DNA from: Nymphaea colorata | Lineage: Eukaryota; Streptophyta; Magnoliopsida; Nymphaeales; Nymphaeaceae | Length of the DNA: 22,757 bases | Assembly: GCF_008831285.2 (NCBI RefSeq) | Contig: NW_022204631.1 | Location: 1-22,757, forward strand | Direction of reading: 5' to 3' | Part shown: piece by piece, positions 13,401-22,678 of the stretch | Position numbering within the stretch: the first letter of the stretch is position 1 | How the letters are laid out: each line of letters starts with the position of its first letter | Made by a program: the position numbers and the translations under genes | Notes under the pieces: model-generated | What the model saw: the letters and a program-made list of their open reading frames with translations, nothing else | The model's database searches: none | Told to the model about the DNA's origin: nothing

Positions 13401-16400
13401 GCACCTGTTGAACTTGTATAGTATCCGCTGCTGACGCTGCATACATCACAAATAGATCCTCCGGCCCCTGCTGTGCATGTAGGACAGGTATTTTCATCTG
13501 TGCATGTAACACAATTCGGATTGATGCTGGTGCAGGCCGTACAAGTGTCTCCATTCAAATAGAATCCGCTCTTGCACAGCTCGCATCTAGATCCTTCGAA
13601 ATTACCTGAACAAGTTGTGCAAGTATTGGCATCAGAACAAGCTAGGCATTTCGTATCGATTGATGAGCAGCTAATACAGGCACCACCTGAGACAATATTG
13701 CTACTGCATTGATTGCAAAGGGCTCCTGAAAATCCGTTGCCACAGGTCAAGCAGTTGGTAGAAGATGAGCATGTAAGACAGTTTGAATTGACCGAGGTGC
13801 AAGTTGCGCAACCGGTCTGGCCAGCATAAAATCCGCTTTTACACTGATCGCATTTAGCTCCTTAATAGTTAGCCGAGCAGCTAGTGCAAGTATTCGCATC
13901 AGAACAGGCTTGGCAGAATGCACTTATTGTTGAGCACTGGAGGCAAGCACCTGTTGAACTTGTATAGTATCCGCTGCTGACGCTGCATACATCACAAATA
14001 GATCCTCCGGCCCCTGCTGTGCATGTAGGACAGGTATTTTCATCTGTGCATGTAACACAATTCGGATTGATGCTGGTGCAGGCCGTACAAGTGTCTCCAT
14101 TCAAATAGAATCCGCTCTTGCACAGCTCGCATCTAGATCCTTCGAAATTACCTGAACAAGTTGTGCAAGTATTGGCATCAGAACAAGCTAGGCATTTCGT
14201 ATCGATTGATGAGCAGCTAATACAGGCACCACCTGAGACAATATTGCTACTGCATTGATTGCAAAGGGCTCCTGAAAATCCGTTGCCACAGGTCAAGCAG
14301 TTGGTAGAAGATGAGCATGTAAGACAGTTTGAATTGACCGAGGTGCAAGTTGCGCAACCGGTCTGGCCAGCATAAAATCCGCTTTTACACTGATCGCATT
14401 TAGCTCCTTAATAGTTAGCCGAGCAGCTAGTGCAAGTATTCGCATCAGAACAGGCTTGGCAGAATGCACTTATTGTTGAGCACTGGAGGCAAGCACCTGT
14501 TGAACTTGTATAGTATCCGCTGCTGACGCTGCATACATCACAAATAGATCCTCCGGCCCCTGCTGTGCATGTAGGACAGGTATTTTCATCTGTGCATGTA
14601 ACACAATTCGGATTGATGCTGGTGCAGGCCGTACAAGTGTCTCCATTCAAATAGAATCCGCTCTTGCACAGCTCGCATCTAGATCCTTCGAAATTACCTG
14701 AACAAGTTGTGCAAGTATTGGCATCAGAACAAGCTAGGCATTTCGTATCGATTGATGAGCAGCTAATACAGGCACCACCTGAGACAATATTGCTACTGCA
14801 TTGATTGCAAAGGGCTCCTGAAAATCCGTTGCCACAGGTCAAGCAGTTGGTAGAAGATGAGCATGTAAGACAGTTTGAATTGACCGAGGTGCAAGTTGCG
14901 CAACCGGTCTGGCCAGCATAAAATCCGCTTTTACACTGATCGCATTTAGCTCCTTAATAGTTAGCCGAGCAGCTAGTGCAAGTATTCGCATCAGAACAGG
15001 CTTGGCAGAATGCACTTATTGTTGAGCACTGGAGGCAAGCACCTGTTGAACTTGTATAGTATCCGCTGCTGACGCTGCATACATCACAAATAGATCCTCC
15101 GGCCCCTGCTGTGCATGTAGGACAGGTATTTTCATCTGTGCATGTAACACAATTCGGATTGATGCTGGTGCAGGCCGTACAAGTGTCTCCATTCAAATAG
15201 AATCCGCTCTTGCACAGCTCGCATCTAGATCCTTCGAAATTACCTGAACAAGTTGTGCAAGTATTGGCATCAGAACAAGCTAGGCATTTCGTATCGATTG
15301 ATGAGCAGCTAATACAGGCACCACCTGAGACAATATTGCTACTGCATTGATTGCAAAGGGCTCCTGAAAATCCGTTGCCACAGGTCAAGCAGTTGGTAGA
15401 AGATGAGCATGTAAGACAGTTTGAATTGACCGAGGTGCAAGTTGCGCAACCGGTCTGGCCAGCATAAAATCCGCTTTTACACTGATCGCATTTAGCTCCT
15501 TAATAGTTAGCCGAGCAGCTAGTGCAAGTATTCGCATCAGAACAGGCTTGGCAGAATGCACTTATTGTTGAGCACTGGAGGCAAGCACCTGTTGAACTTG
15601 TATAGTATCCGCTGCTGACGCTGCATACATCACAAATAGATCCTCCGGCCCCTGCTGTGCATGTAGGACAGGTATTTTCATCTGTGCATGTAACACAATT
15701 CGGATTGATGCTGGTGCAGGCCGTACAAGTGTCTCCATTCAAATAGAATCCGCTCTTGCACAGCTCGCATCTAGATCCTTCGAAATTACCTGAACAAGTT
15801 GTGCAAGTATTGGCATCAGAACAAGCTAGGCATTTCGTATCGATTGATGAGCAGCTAATACAGGCACCACCTGAGACAATATTGCTACTGCATTGATTGC
15901 AAAGGGCTCCTGAAAATCCGTTGCCACAGGTCAAGCAGTTGGTAGAAGATGAGCATGTAAGACAGTTTGAATTGACCGAGGTGCAAGTTGCGCAACCGGT
16001 CTGGCCAGCATAAAATCCGCTTTTACACTGATCGCATTTAGCTCCTTAATAGTTAGCCGAGCAGCTAGTGCAAGTATTCGCATCAGAACAGGCTTGGCAG
16101 AATGCACTTATTGTTGAGCACTGGAGGCAAGCACCTGTTGAACTTGTATAGTATCCGCTGCTGACGCTGCATACATCACAAATAGATCCTCCGGCCCCTG
16201 CTGTGCATGTAGGACAGGTATTTTCATCTGTGCATGTAACACAATTCGGATTGATGCTGGTGCAGGCCGTACAAGTGTCTCCATTCAAATAGAATCCGCT
16301 CTTGCACAGCTCGCATCTAGATCCTTCGAAATTACCTGAACAAGTTGTGCAAGTATTGGCATCAGAACAAGCTAGGCATTTCGTATCGATTGATGAGCAG

Positions 16401-17091
16401 CTAATACAGGCACCACCTGAGACAATATTGCTACTGCATTGATTGCAAAGGGCTCCTGAAAATCCGTTGCCACAGGTCAAGCAGTTGGTAGAAGATGAGC
16501 ATGTAAGACAGTTTGAATTGACCGAGGTGCAAGTTGCGCAACCGGTCTGGCCAGCATAAAATCCGCTTTTACACTGATCGCATTTAGCTCCTTAATAGTT
16601 AGCCGAGCAGCTAGTGCAAGTATTCGCATCAGAACAGGCTTGGCAGAATGCACTTATTGCTTAGCACTTCATACAGCGATCTCCTTAAACAACGCCACTA
16701 CTGCATTAATTGCAAAGAACTCCTGAAAATCCCTTGTCACAACTCAAGCAGTTGGTATCAGATGAACATGCCAGGCAGATTTGGCTAACAGCAGTGCATG
16801 ACTCGCAACCAGTATTGCCCAGAAAGAATCCGGTATTGCACTAATTGCATTTAGTTCCTAAAGTATTGCCTGAACAGCTAGTACAAGTATTGGCATCAGA
16901 GCAGGTTGTACAGAATGCACCAACTGTTGAGCATGCGACGCAACCCCCTGCTTAACTTATATAGAATTCGCTGTAGCACAGCTCGCACCGTTCACCATTT
17001 TCCGAGCAGGTTTCGCAATCACCTGAGCATCCTCTCGCTATAAAAGTAAGAGTGACAATATTAGCACTTTCATTCCCATCTTAATCCACAT
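3630..17091 (-). CDS. Gene C: giant cysteine-repeat type I membrane protein
   Basis: About 4,490 codons. ATG at 17091 (in-frame alternatives at 17079 and 17073) starts a signal peptide with core VLILSLLLL. In order: diverged 8-Cys modules (17040-16660), the 15.6-copy array (16659-8131), last modules (to about 8010), a Ser/Thr-rich region with few Cys (about 8010-5560), a second Cys-rich block (5550-4480), one transmembrane helix split by a 20-nt intron (about 4190-4100), and a polar tail ending at TGA 3630-3632. The signal peptide, TM helix and tail imply a surface protein with a huge disulfide-rich ectodomain, receptor- or adhesin-like. Ciliate databases often label such proteins growth-factor-receptor Cys-rich or furin-like, which says little about function. 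It is not a typical GPI-anchored immobilisation antigen, because a cytosolic tail follows the helix. About 20 single-base losses break the frame; only one lies in the array. Confidence 0.9.
4118..4137 (-). other. 20-nt spliceosomal intron in gene C
   Basis: On the coding strand the sequence is GTAAGTCTTTCCTAATATAG: a consensus GTAAGT 5' site, a TAAT branch-like motif and a TAG 3' end. Its removal joins GALLL to FTIMFLA in one hydrophobic helix and leads straight into a Lys-rich stop-transfer sequence. Without removal the helix is cut short in a different frame. Introns of 20-34 nt are known from Paramecium. Confidence 0.7.
4480..5550 (-). other. Gene C second Cys-rich block
   Basis: About 355 residues of irregular CxxC modules, not tandemly identical: for example CPTNCLTCSTDITTC, CSRNCLSCTSSTSCTSC, CLLPCATCQDGNPSTCLSC and CLQCQSPCRTC. 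Spacing is looser than in the array and closer to the ectodomain of gene D. The frame changes near 5335, 5285, 5062, 5043 and 4605 are all restored by one base, and each restoration extends the CxxC pattern. Confidence 0.8.
5560..8010 (-). other. Gene C middle region, Ser/Thr-rich, possible beta-propeller
   Basis: Roughly 820 residues between the two Cys-rich blocks, with few cysteines and many Ser, Thr, Asn and aromatic beta-strand-like runs. Repeated phrases of the type hydrophobic strand, turn with Asp/Asn/Gly, hydrophobic strand (DRLVAYQL, AIVVSFIDNGSVL, YLVAIYGASNSGP, KIFVKVNNQFQLA) resemble propeller blades, but I cannot assign a family. Frame changes lie near 7530, 6828, 6295, 6185 and 5670; those at 6295 and 5670 need two lost bases each. 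Potential N-glycosylation sites (N-x-S/T) are common, which fits an extracellular location. Confidence 0.5.
8131..16659 (-). repeat. 546-bp coding tandem array, about 15.6 copies
   Basis: The unit is 546 bp = 182 codons, so the frame is kept from copy to copy. Each unit encodes four modules of 45, 48, 45 and 44 residues, and each module has eight cysteines as four CxxC pairs (first module: C-x2-C-x10-C-x2-C-x6-C-x2-C-x5-C-x2-C). That is 32 Cys per unit and about 500 in the array. Each unit holds one in-frame TAA after SANY. By eye the copies are identical except for one lost base after 10703 and G to A at 11795, which is silent on the coding strand (GTC to GTT). Flanking modules are clearly diverged, so the interior has been homogenised or recently amplified. 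Copy number in an assembly of such a repeat may be wrong. Confidence 0.97.
16660..17091 (-). other. Gene C N-terminus: signal peptide and diverged 8-Cys modules
   Basis: The signal peptide frame (MGMKVLILSLLLL) changes to the cysteine frame near 17045 through one missing base; the mature part begins about GCSGDCETC. Modules here match those of the array but have drifted, for example CNTGFFLGNTGC and CSSGVVQGDRC. They carry reassigned stops where the array has glutamine codons: TAA at 16706-16708 against CAA, and TAG at 16841-16843 against CAG. The match to the array ends sharply at 16659. Confidence 0.85.
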
Positions 17092-17533
17092 CTTTTTTTT
17101 ATATTATAAACATCTTCAACCCCCATGCATTTAACATGTTTATCCTTCAAATATTTTTGGCTAGAGTTTCATCTATTTTATACCCGAAAATGTCCTATTT
17201 CATATAAATTTATTTTCTTTCACTCCTTTTTCTTTCTCTTTGACCTCTAATCATACTATTTATCTCTTAGTTTTTAATATTTTTCAAATATAAGTAAAAT
17301 GAGAAGAGGCATTATAGTATTGCATTTTTAGTCGATTTTGATTGATTTTAATCTTTGCATATCTTTTATAGTTTATCCTTTTTGAGGGTATTTGCATTTT
17401 AGCAAAAATATAGAGTCTAAAAATGATTATCCAGAAAGAATAATTAGCTTTTTATGACGCCTTTAAGAGTTTTCTCGTTTTCTAGATTCCTAAATATTAA
17501 AAGTATAGGCTTTAAAAATATAAAGGATCAATA

Positions 17534-18061
17534 ATGGCTTTAAAACTCACTTAAATAAACAGGATGGATTACAGGTGCAGAGTTTCATAATAACTTCATC
17601 AAATACATCCCTACCAGCTTACTTATTTCTTTTCTGAGGCCTTGATGCATATTATTCTCCATTTCTATGAAAACAAAGTAGCATAAATTAGTTTAACATA
17701 TATTACCAAGTCAAATTTGTAATTATTAATCGAAAAATCAAGAGTTCTTCACGAAATTTCTTGTTTATTAAGAGGAGAAATCGAAAAACCAGGATTGATT
17801 CAATAATGTGCCTTATCTTAGATCATTTATACCATTTTAATTAATCAAATCAAATACGCATACAGAGTCAAACATCCTGACTGTTTCTTTCTCCCAGCTA
17901 TCTAATCTTCATGCCAATACCTTTTGTAAGCATGTTTTCTGGCCAGCATGCCTTTATCTACAAAACAAAGAGTAAACCTTCGCCAGCGCGGCTGGTTTTT
18001 TGCATTTGGTTTTGAAGAATGTAAAAAAAAGCATGCTGGAAGATGCCTTTTAATTAATTGA
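17534..18061 (+). CDS. Possible hypothetical ORF in the intergenic region
   Basis: From ATG at 17534 to TGA at 18059-18061 there are about 175 codons under the ciliate code. In another frame the text continues as ERQNEDKLLRAETHRQQEIKEYHG to about 18170, as if a base were missing near 18057, which would suit the pattern seen in the real genes. Against it: the frequency of TAA/TAG codons is about what chance gives in A+T-rich DNA, no domain is recognisable, and an antisense frame is open over part of it. I consider it doubtful. Confidence 0.25.
17943..18039. other. Nested inverted repeats with a GC hairpin followed by a T run
   Basis: Outer arms CCAGCATGC (17943-17951) and GCATGCTGG (18031-18039) are perfect complements. 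Between them CCAGC-GCG-GCTGG (17983-17995) forms a tight GC stem followed directly by TTTTTT (17996-18001). It stands out in A+T-rich surroundings. It might be a structured non-coding RNA or a terminator-like element, or simply part of a coding frame; I cannot match it to a known RNA family. Confidence 0.35.
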
Positions 18062-18711
18062 GCGATAAAATGAAGATAAATTATTGAGAGCAGAAACCCA
18101 CAGGTAACAGGAAATAAAAGAATATCATGGACATGATCTTTCAATCAAATACAACTCCAGAAGGACTGTATATGGTAATTGAAGCTTTGATAAGGCCGAT
18201 TTCAGTATATTTTTGATCGTATTTTTCAATATCTCATAATGTTCCCATAAAACTCATACGGTTTGGAAGATTCAAGCGCATCTCTTTTATAACTGCTCAA
18301 GTTTGCAAGATAAAGATGAATTTCTTTAAAAAATACTGATCAAGAGCCTAAAATTGTGGGTTAATAGAATGGAAACTAGCAAATTGTTAGGAACAAATAG
18401 TCTTTTTGAACATTTTGGCTTTATTGTTAGGCCTAAACAGACTAAAAGATTAATTTTTCATATGATCTAATTGAACTGCCTCTAATAAAAGTAAAAAAGA
18501 GAAATTATCATTCCGAAAGTTAGAATATCGTATGGAAGGCTTTATGGCAAAGGAAAATAATTGATTTATAGCGATTTTATTTTTCATTAATAATGATAGA
18601 TAAGAAGAAAAATCATACCGTTTAATTATCTGATGTCAAAAGACAACATCTTACGTATCCTAAAGTCAAAGATCATTTTTTCTATAACCTTCGGCTTTTA
18701 ATTAAATTATA

Positions 18712-19622
18712 ATGGATCGTAAGCTACTTTTAATCGGGCTCCTAACTGCCTTGTTGTTAGCTGAAACCCTCCAAGCTGACCCCCACAACTGTACTCAATC
18801 ACAATACTACAACTCTAACAAGGACCAATGCGTCAACTGTCCCTCGAATTGTGTATCTTGCACCAGCAACATCGTATGCACCCAATGTGTCTTAGGCTAC
18901 TATCTTGACTCAGGTTTTTGCATCCCTTGCTCTGTGCTGAAATGCGCAGTTTGTCCCAACAATACCTGCCTTTACTGCAATATAGGTTACTAAATGGCCC
19001 AGTCACAGACCTGCACGCTCGATAACAGTTCTGTTTTTTTGGCATACCTCGTCGGAGCAGTCTGTCTTGGTGTCATCTTCTTAGTTTCTTGCTGCTGCTA
19101 TTGCATTAACAGGTGTAGAGATCGAAACGCTCTTGAGAACCTGAGAAGACTGGCAGAACAGCGTCCGGTTTCAATTCCTGTTAGGGAGCCGCCATCATTG
19201 GTAGAAATAAAATTTGATGACACATGGGTCGAAGATGATGCCTTTTCCTAAAAGAAAAACGAGACTTGCCCATTTTGCCTTGATCCGTTGGTGAACCTGC
19301 AGCTTCCCTGCAACCATCTCTACCATATGCATGTATTTCTCAATGGCTTGCGAAGCATACTGAGTGCCCTGTTTGCAAACGAAGTGTTACTGGAGAAGCA
19401 AAGCTATACTGCTCGTAGTGCTTTGGGTTCGATATAAAATTTGATGCTTGCCTCATCACTGCAGATAAAGTTTTGGAAAAAGAAGGTGCTAAAAATGCAG
19501 GGAAGTAAAGAGAGACAGCGACAGTCAGCTTTGATTATTTATTGATTATTCATAAAAGAAAGCTAAATTGTATCCATCACCATCGATTAAAGCTGAGATC
19601 AAGAGAAATGCAAAAAGACTGA
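18712..19622 (+). CDS. Gene D: transmembrane RING-finger protein with Cys-rich ectodomain (probable E3 ubiquitin ligase)
   Basis: ATG at 18712 starts a signal peptide (KLLLIGLLTALLLAETLQA, residues about 4-22). Residues 27-94 are a CxxC-rich ectodomain (CVNCPSNCVSCTSNIVCTQC, CIPCSVLKCAVC). A TAA read as Gln at 18991-18993 leads into a short linker, then a transmembrane helix at about residues 108-129 and a Cys-rich CCCYC stop. A RING finger begins at residue 186: CPFC, CNHLYH, then after one frame change CISQWLAKH and CPVC. The eight ligands fit C3HC4. The change is at 19327-19334 (CATATGCATGT); one missing base, or one re-read base, gives CNHLYHMHC exactly. Translation ends at TGA 19620-19622, for about 303 residues. 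Membrane RING proteins usually ubiquitinate membrane or endosomal cargo; the substrate is unknown. The gene is divergent from gene C, whose ectodomain uses similar modules. Confidence 0.9.
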
Positions 19623-19697
19623 TGCTCTTTTATTATCTAGGAATCTTTTACTGAATTTTATGAATAATAAGTTATTTGAACTTAAGGATAAATACTA

Positions 19698-20476
19698 TCA
19701 TTGAGTACAAGTTGGTGATGAAGACTGAGGATCCGACTCCAATTTTTTTATGCCTTCACCGTTTCTGCACTTTCTTCGTCGTCCAAATTGATGATCTCGG
19801 GACCATATCTTCTCCAATATGCCGTTTTATGATAATTTTGCCTAGTTACCGTAGGTATAGGTCTTTACCTTCTTCTGATAACGGTTGGAGCTTTTAATTC
19901 TTTGTTGTAGAGCTCGTCTCACTTTGGTTATCGTTTTTTGGTGGCTATTTAGAATCTTGAGAGGCTTATTTCTGCTTTTCTTGAGTATTGGGTGATGTTT
20001 AATTGCTATTTGGAGCCTGGCTTGAAGAGCAATTTGTAGATTGAGGGCAATTAGTAGGTTTTATGATTTTATCTTCTTATTTTTTGTCTTTTGTGGCTTG
20101 TAGAGCATTCTTAGGCTTGCTGTTTTTATCTTCAAATAGGGAAAGTAGTCTCTTTTTCTCCTCAGCACTGTTGATAGCAAGCGTACTTGGTGGCTTAGAT
20201 GCCTCGTAGGTCACTTGAACTGTGGGTTTAGCTGGTAAATTACTATTATTCTGAGTTCTCTCGTATAATCTCATTCGAGATTAATAGTCCGACTGTTTTT
20301 GGTATTTCCTTCTTGGCTGTGCAGGGGGCAGTTTCTAATTTCCCCTACAATTGAATTCAGGATCTTCTCCATGTCTTCATTGAGTTTTGGGTTGTTGACT
20401 TGCGATTTTCGATAAGGGTTTCTCGCTATCTGGCTGGAATGTTAAGGGCTTCTTTCTTTTTCTTCTGTTGCTGCAT
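19698..20476 (-). CDS. Gene E: low-complexity Lys/Gln/Ser-rich hypothetical protein
   Basis: ATG at 20476 begins MQQQKKKKEALNIPARQRE. The protein is polar and probably disordered, with a conserved-looking piece (NNPKLNEDMEKILNSIVGEI) near the N-terminus, a charged helix (SAEEKKRLLSLFEDKN) in the middle, a long Ser/Gln/Asn/Lys-rich stretch, and near the C-terminus LYLRQLGKIIIKRHIGEDMV then EIINLDDEESAETVKAQ. Four frame changes, near 20420 (GAGAAACCC), 20332, 19800 (CCCGAG) and 19745 (poly-A), are each solved by one missing base, mostly in homopolymers. The reconstructed length is about 260 residues, ending at TGA 19698-19700. It converges on gene D with only 75 bp between the stops. No family recognised. 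Confidence 0.65.
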
Positions 20477-20798
20477 CCTGGGTAATGGTTGATAAGGTGT
20501 TGTTCTGAATAGAGATGAAGATTAATAGGGAAAGATGTGAGTTAAAGATATGCCCAAAATGATAAATAGATGTGCAAAAAGTTAGATAGAGGGCTTATGC
20601 AAGGCCACTGACACTCAAGATTCATGAATATTGCAAATTGAAGGGAGTTCGAACATTTTCCCTAATTTTTTCAATTCAACCTGATGTGTGCGAAACTGTA
20701 TGTGAATTTCTACATCAAATGTAGCTTATAATTCATATCTTTAAGATAATTGGTAGAATCATCATGCAAATGCAATAGCTTATCATGGGAATGAAATG
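20477..20798. other. Intergenic region between genes F and E
   Basis: These 322 bases separate two minus-strand genes. They are A+T-rich. I see no gene, repeat or RNA here; the promoter of gene E and the 3' end of gene F should lie in it. Confidence 0.5.
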
Positions 20799-22650
20799 TC
20801 ACTTTTTATATGAGCTGATTTTGCTTTCTGTCTTCGTGGGGTTCTATATTTGACTATTAAGAGCTTCCTACAGTTTGGAGCCTTAGCCGTTAATTTTACG
20901 CTAAAGATTGTCGATTTTTCGTTGAATTCTTTCAATTTATGGGTTGAAATCATATTATCTCTCGATGTCTAGCTTGATTTTAGAGTTTTACCTTACTTTT
21001 TCTTCCAGTTATCTTATGATATCAAGCAATTTTTCAGCCTTTTCTAGTTGGCAAGTTTTCCGTTAAATATTTCTCTGTATGCCTTCTTTTACGATTCAAG
21101 CTCCTTTTTAAGTTTGATTGCTCTGTCGTTGAGCTTTTCTAACTTTTCTAACTAGTCATTCATCCTATTCTTCGAATCAGTATTGGTGGTCTTTAGCTTT
21201 TTAAGTTACTATTTAGATTACTTTATAGAGTTTTGTAAAGAATTGATTGTATTGACACTCTGTTCTTCCTCTTTTTTGGTTAATTTTCTTTGTCCTTTCT
21301 CTAAATTTTTGATCAATTCGTATAGAGTATTTGCATATTCTTCCACCCCTGCATGCTAATATCTTTAGTTCAAGCCTCTAAGTCCTGCCAAGGCACTATC
21401 CATTTCATCAGCTTTAGGAAATCTATGTCTGAAGGTTTGAAATCCGTTGATTTACTTTTTAATTCGAATTGGCTTTTCTTTTTATTGACCTCTACTATCA
21501 ATCTTTATCTTTGCTCTATATAGTCTTCCAATTTTTAGAGCTGTACTTAACTGTAATCCTTGATTATGTGGTTCTACTTGAAGTGGCCGATGATGGTCTC
21601 CTTGCATTTTTAAAATGATTAGATAAGATAGTCGATTTTGTAAGGTTTTTCGTCTTGGAAGTATTGATGAAGAGTACTATCGTAAAGCTATTAGTGGTAT
21701 ATTAGGTATTCAGAACATAGTTATTGGTAAGTCTATTAGAATATGGTCTATGCTGAAACTTCGCCTTATTTGTCTTTTATCAAATTCTCCTCTTTCTCTA
21801 ATTTGAAGAGCAGTTTTTTGGTTATATGATAATTGTTACTGATGGTCTTGAAGCTTTTGAGATCGTTGGTGGAGCTGATGTCTTAGAAAAAGTTCAATAA
21901 GGATCTCGACTCGCCCAATATCCATAAGATTAGAGAGACCCTCCTGAAGTATCGATCAAGAGACTCGATATCCTTGCTTATATTGCTGTAGGTATTGACG
22001 AGGTATAAGTTCTATGGCCAAAAATGAATGCCTTTTGTATTGAATTGCAGCCTTTTTGAAGACATTTGAACGTGCTTGGTGGCTATCTTTAAGATATCTG
22101 CCTTATTTATCATAATTACAACCGAATTAGATATGAATAGCAGTAAATCTAATAGCTTTTGAGATGGTTAGCGGATTTCTTGAGTTTAGAATCCTTTGGA
22201 ATATTCGATAAAGAATAGTCTCTTATTCTGACCGATAGATATAGGCTCCTTGTTAATTATCAATGCCTGGGTGCTAAGGGACTTCCCCATAGCTTTAAAT
22301 CCTTTTTACTTTTCTTTATCTAGCTTTAAAATACTATCTATAAATGTGCTTTTTCCTGAGTTTTTAGCCCCATATACTCCACAATAAATTAATTAAAACT
22401 TGGAATAGGCCGCTATGTTCTCAAGAGCCTCCTAATTGACTTCTAGTTTATTCTATGCATTTATGGATGCGAGGACTTAAACCTTGCTGATGGATTATTA
22501 GGTGTTCAGACTGCGGTGGCTGGTGATCTGGTATTGGGGAAGCTCATAAATTTATGATAGTTTTTCCTATTCCTTGATGGGAGAGGGAGCGTTGATGTTA
22601 AGATCTTAAAATAGGGACTACTTGGAGCACGACACTATATTGTAGATCAT
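20799..22650 (-). CDS. Gene F: guanylate-binding-protein-like large GTPase with coiled-coil tail
   Basis: ATG at 22650 leads to KLEVNQEALENIAAYSK and the P-loop GVYGAKNSGKSTFID (about residues 89-103). This order, L-x-VNQEALE then hydrophobic strand then GxYxxxxSGKS, is that of the GBP/atlastin GTPase domain. A Ser/Thr switch (KSLSTQAL) follows. The G3 site is degenerate, FFIEYSKG where GBPs have DTEG. NKAD at about residue 180 (22096-22107) fills the place of the G4 motif (RD in classical GBPs). The C-terminal 350 residues are helical and strongly coiled-coil (LIKNLEKGQRKLTKKEEEQ, LEKAEKLLDIIRQLEEKV, IERIQRKIDNLQRKI). Frame changes near 21400 and 21065 (AAAA run) each need one base. It ends at TGA 20799-20801, about 617 residues. 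GBP-like proteins hydrolyse GTP and remodel membranes or self-assemble; the weak G3 motif makes catalysis uncertain. The start codon is 28 bp from the telomere. Confidence 0.85.
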
Positions 22651-22678
22651 GCAGACAGAATTTGAATTATAAACTATA

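Larger units (their letters stand above)
17092..18711. other. A+T-rich divergent intergenic region between genes C and D
   Basis: This 1.6-kb gap separates two divergent start codons, so it should contain both promoters. It is mostly A+T-rich with poly-T and poly-A runs (TTTTTTTT at 17093-17100, just upstream of the gene C start). With TGA as the only stop, long open frames arise by chance. Weak candidates are a + frame at 17534-18061 and another at 18369-18596. A G+C-rich patch with nested inverted repeats lies at 17943-18039. I see no tRNA or rRNA. Confidence 0.6.

Noticed and set aside
8403-16480. Fifteen separate small genes, one per repeat
   Set aside because: The breaks are TAA codons after SANY, which encode Gln here, and the apparent starts are TTG within the modules. 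It is one continuous reading frame.
8131-16659. Tandem array as a CRISPR array or satellite DNA
   Set aside because: The unit is a multiple of three, stays open on the minus strand with ordered CxxC codons, and has no spacer pattern.
17041-17075. 30-nt GT...TAG intron at the start of gene C
   Set aside because: Its length is a multiple of three and would not fix the frame change near 17045, and it would delete the hydrophobic core of the signal peptide.
3630-17091. Gene C as a typical immobilisation antigen
   Set aside because: Those antigens are GPI-anchored and end in a hydrophobic segment; this protein has a transmembrane helix followed by a polar tail of about 150 residues.
17902-18144. 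Minus-strand open frame of 80 codons
   Set aside because: It starts at a non-ATG codon, has no domain, and lies opposite another open frame; likely chance with only TGA as stop.
18369-18596. Plus-strand ORF of about 75 codons upstream of gene D
   Set aside because: Length is within what chance gives in A+T-rich DNA under this code; kept only as a remark in the intergenic entry.
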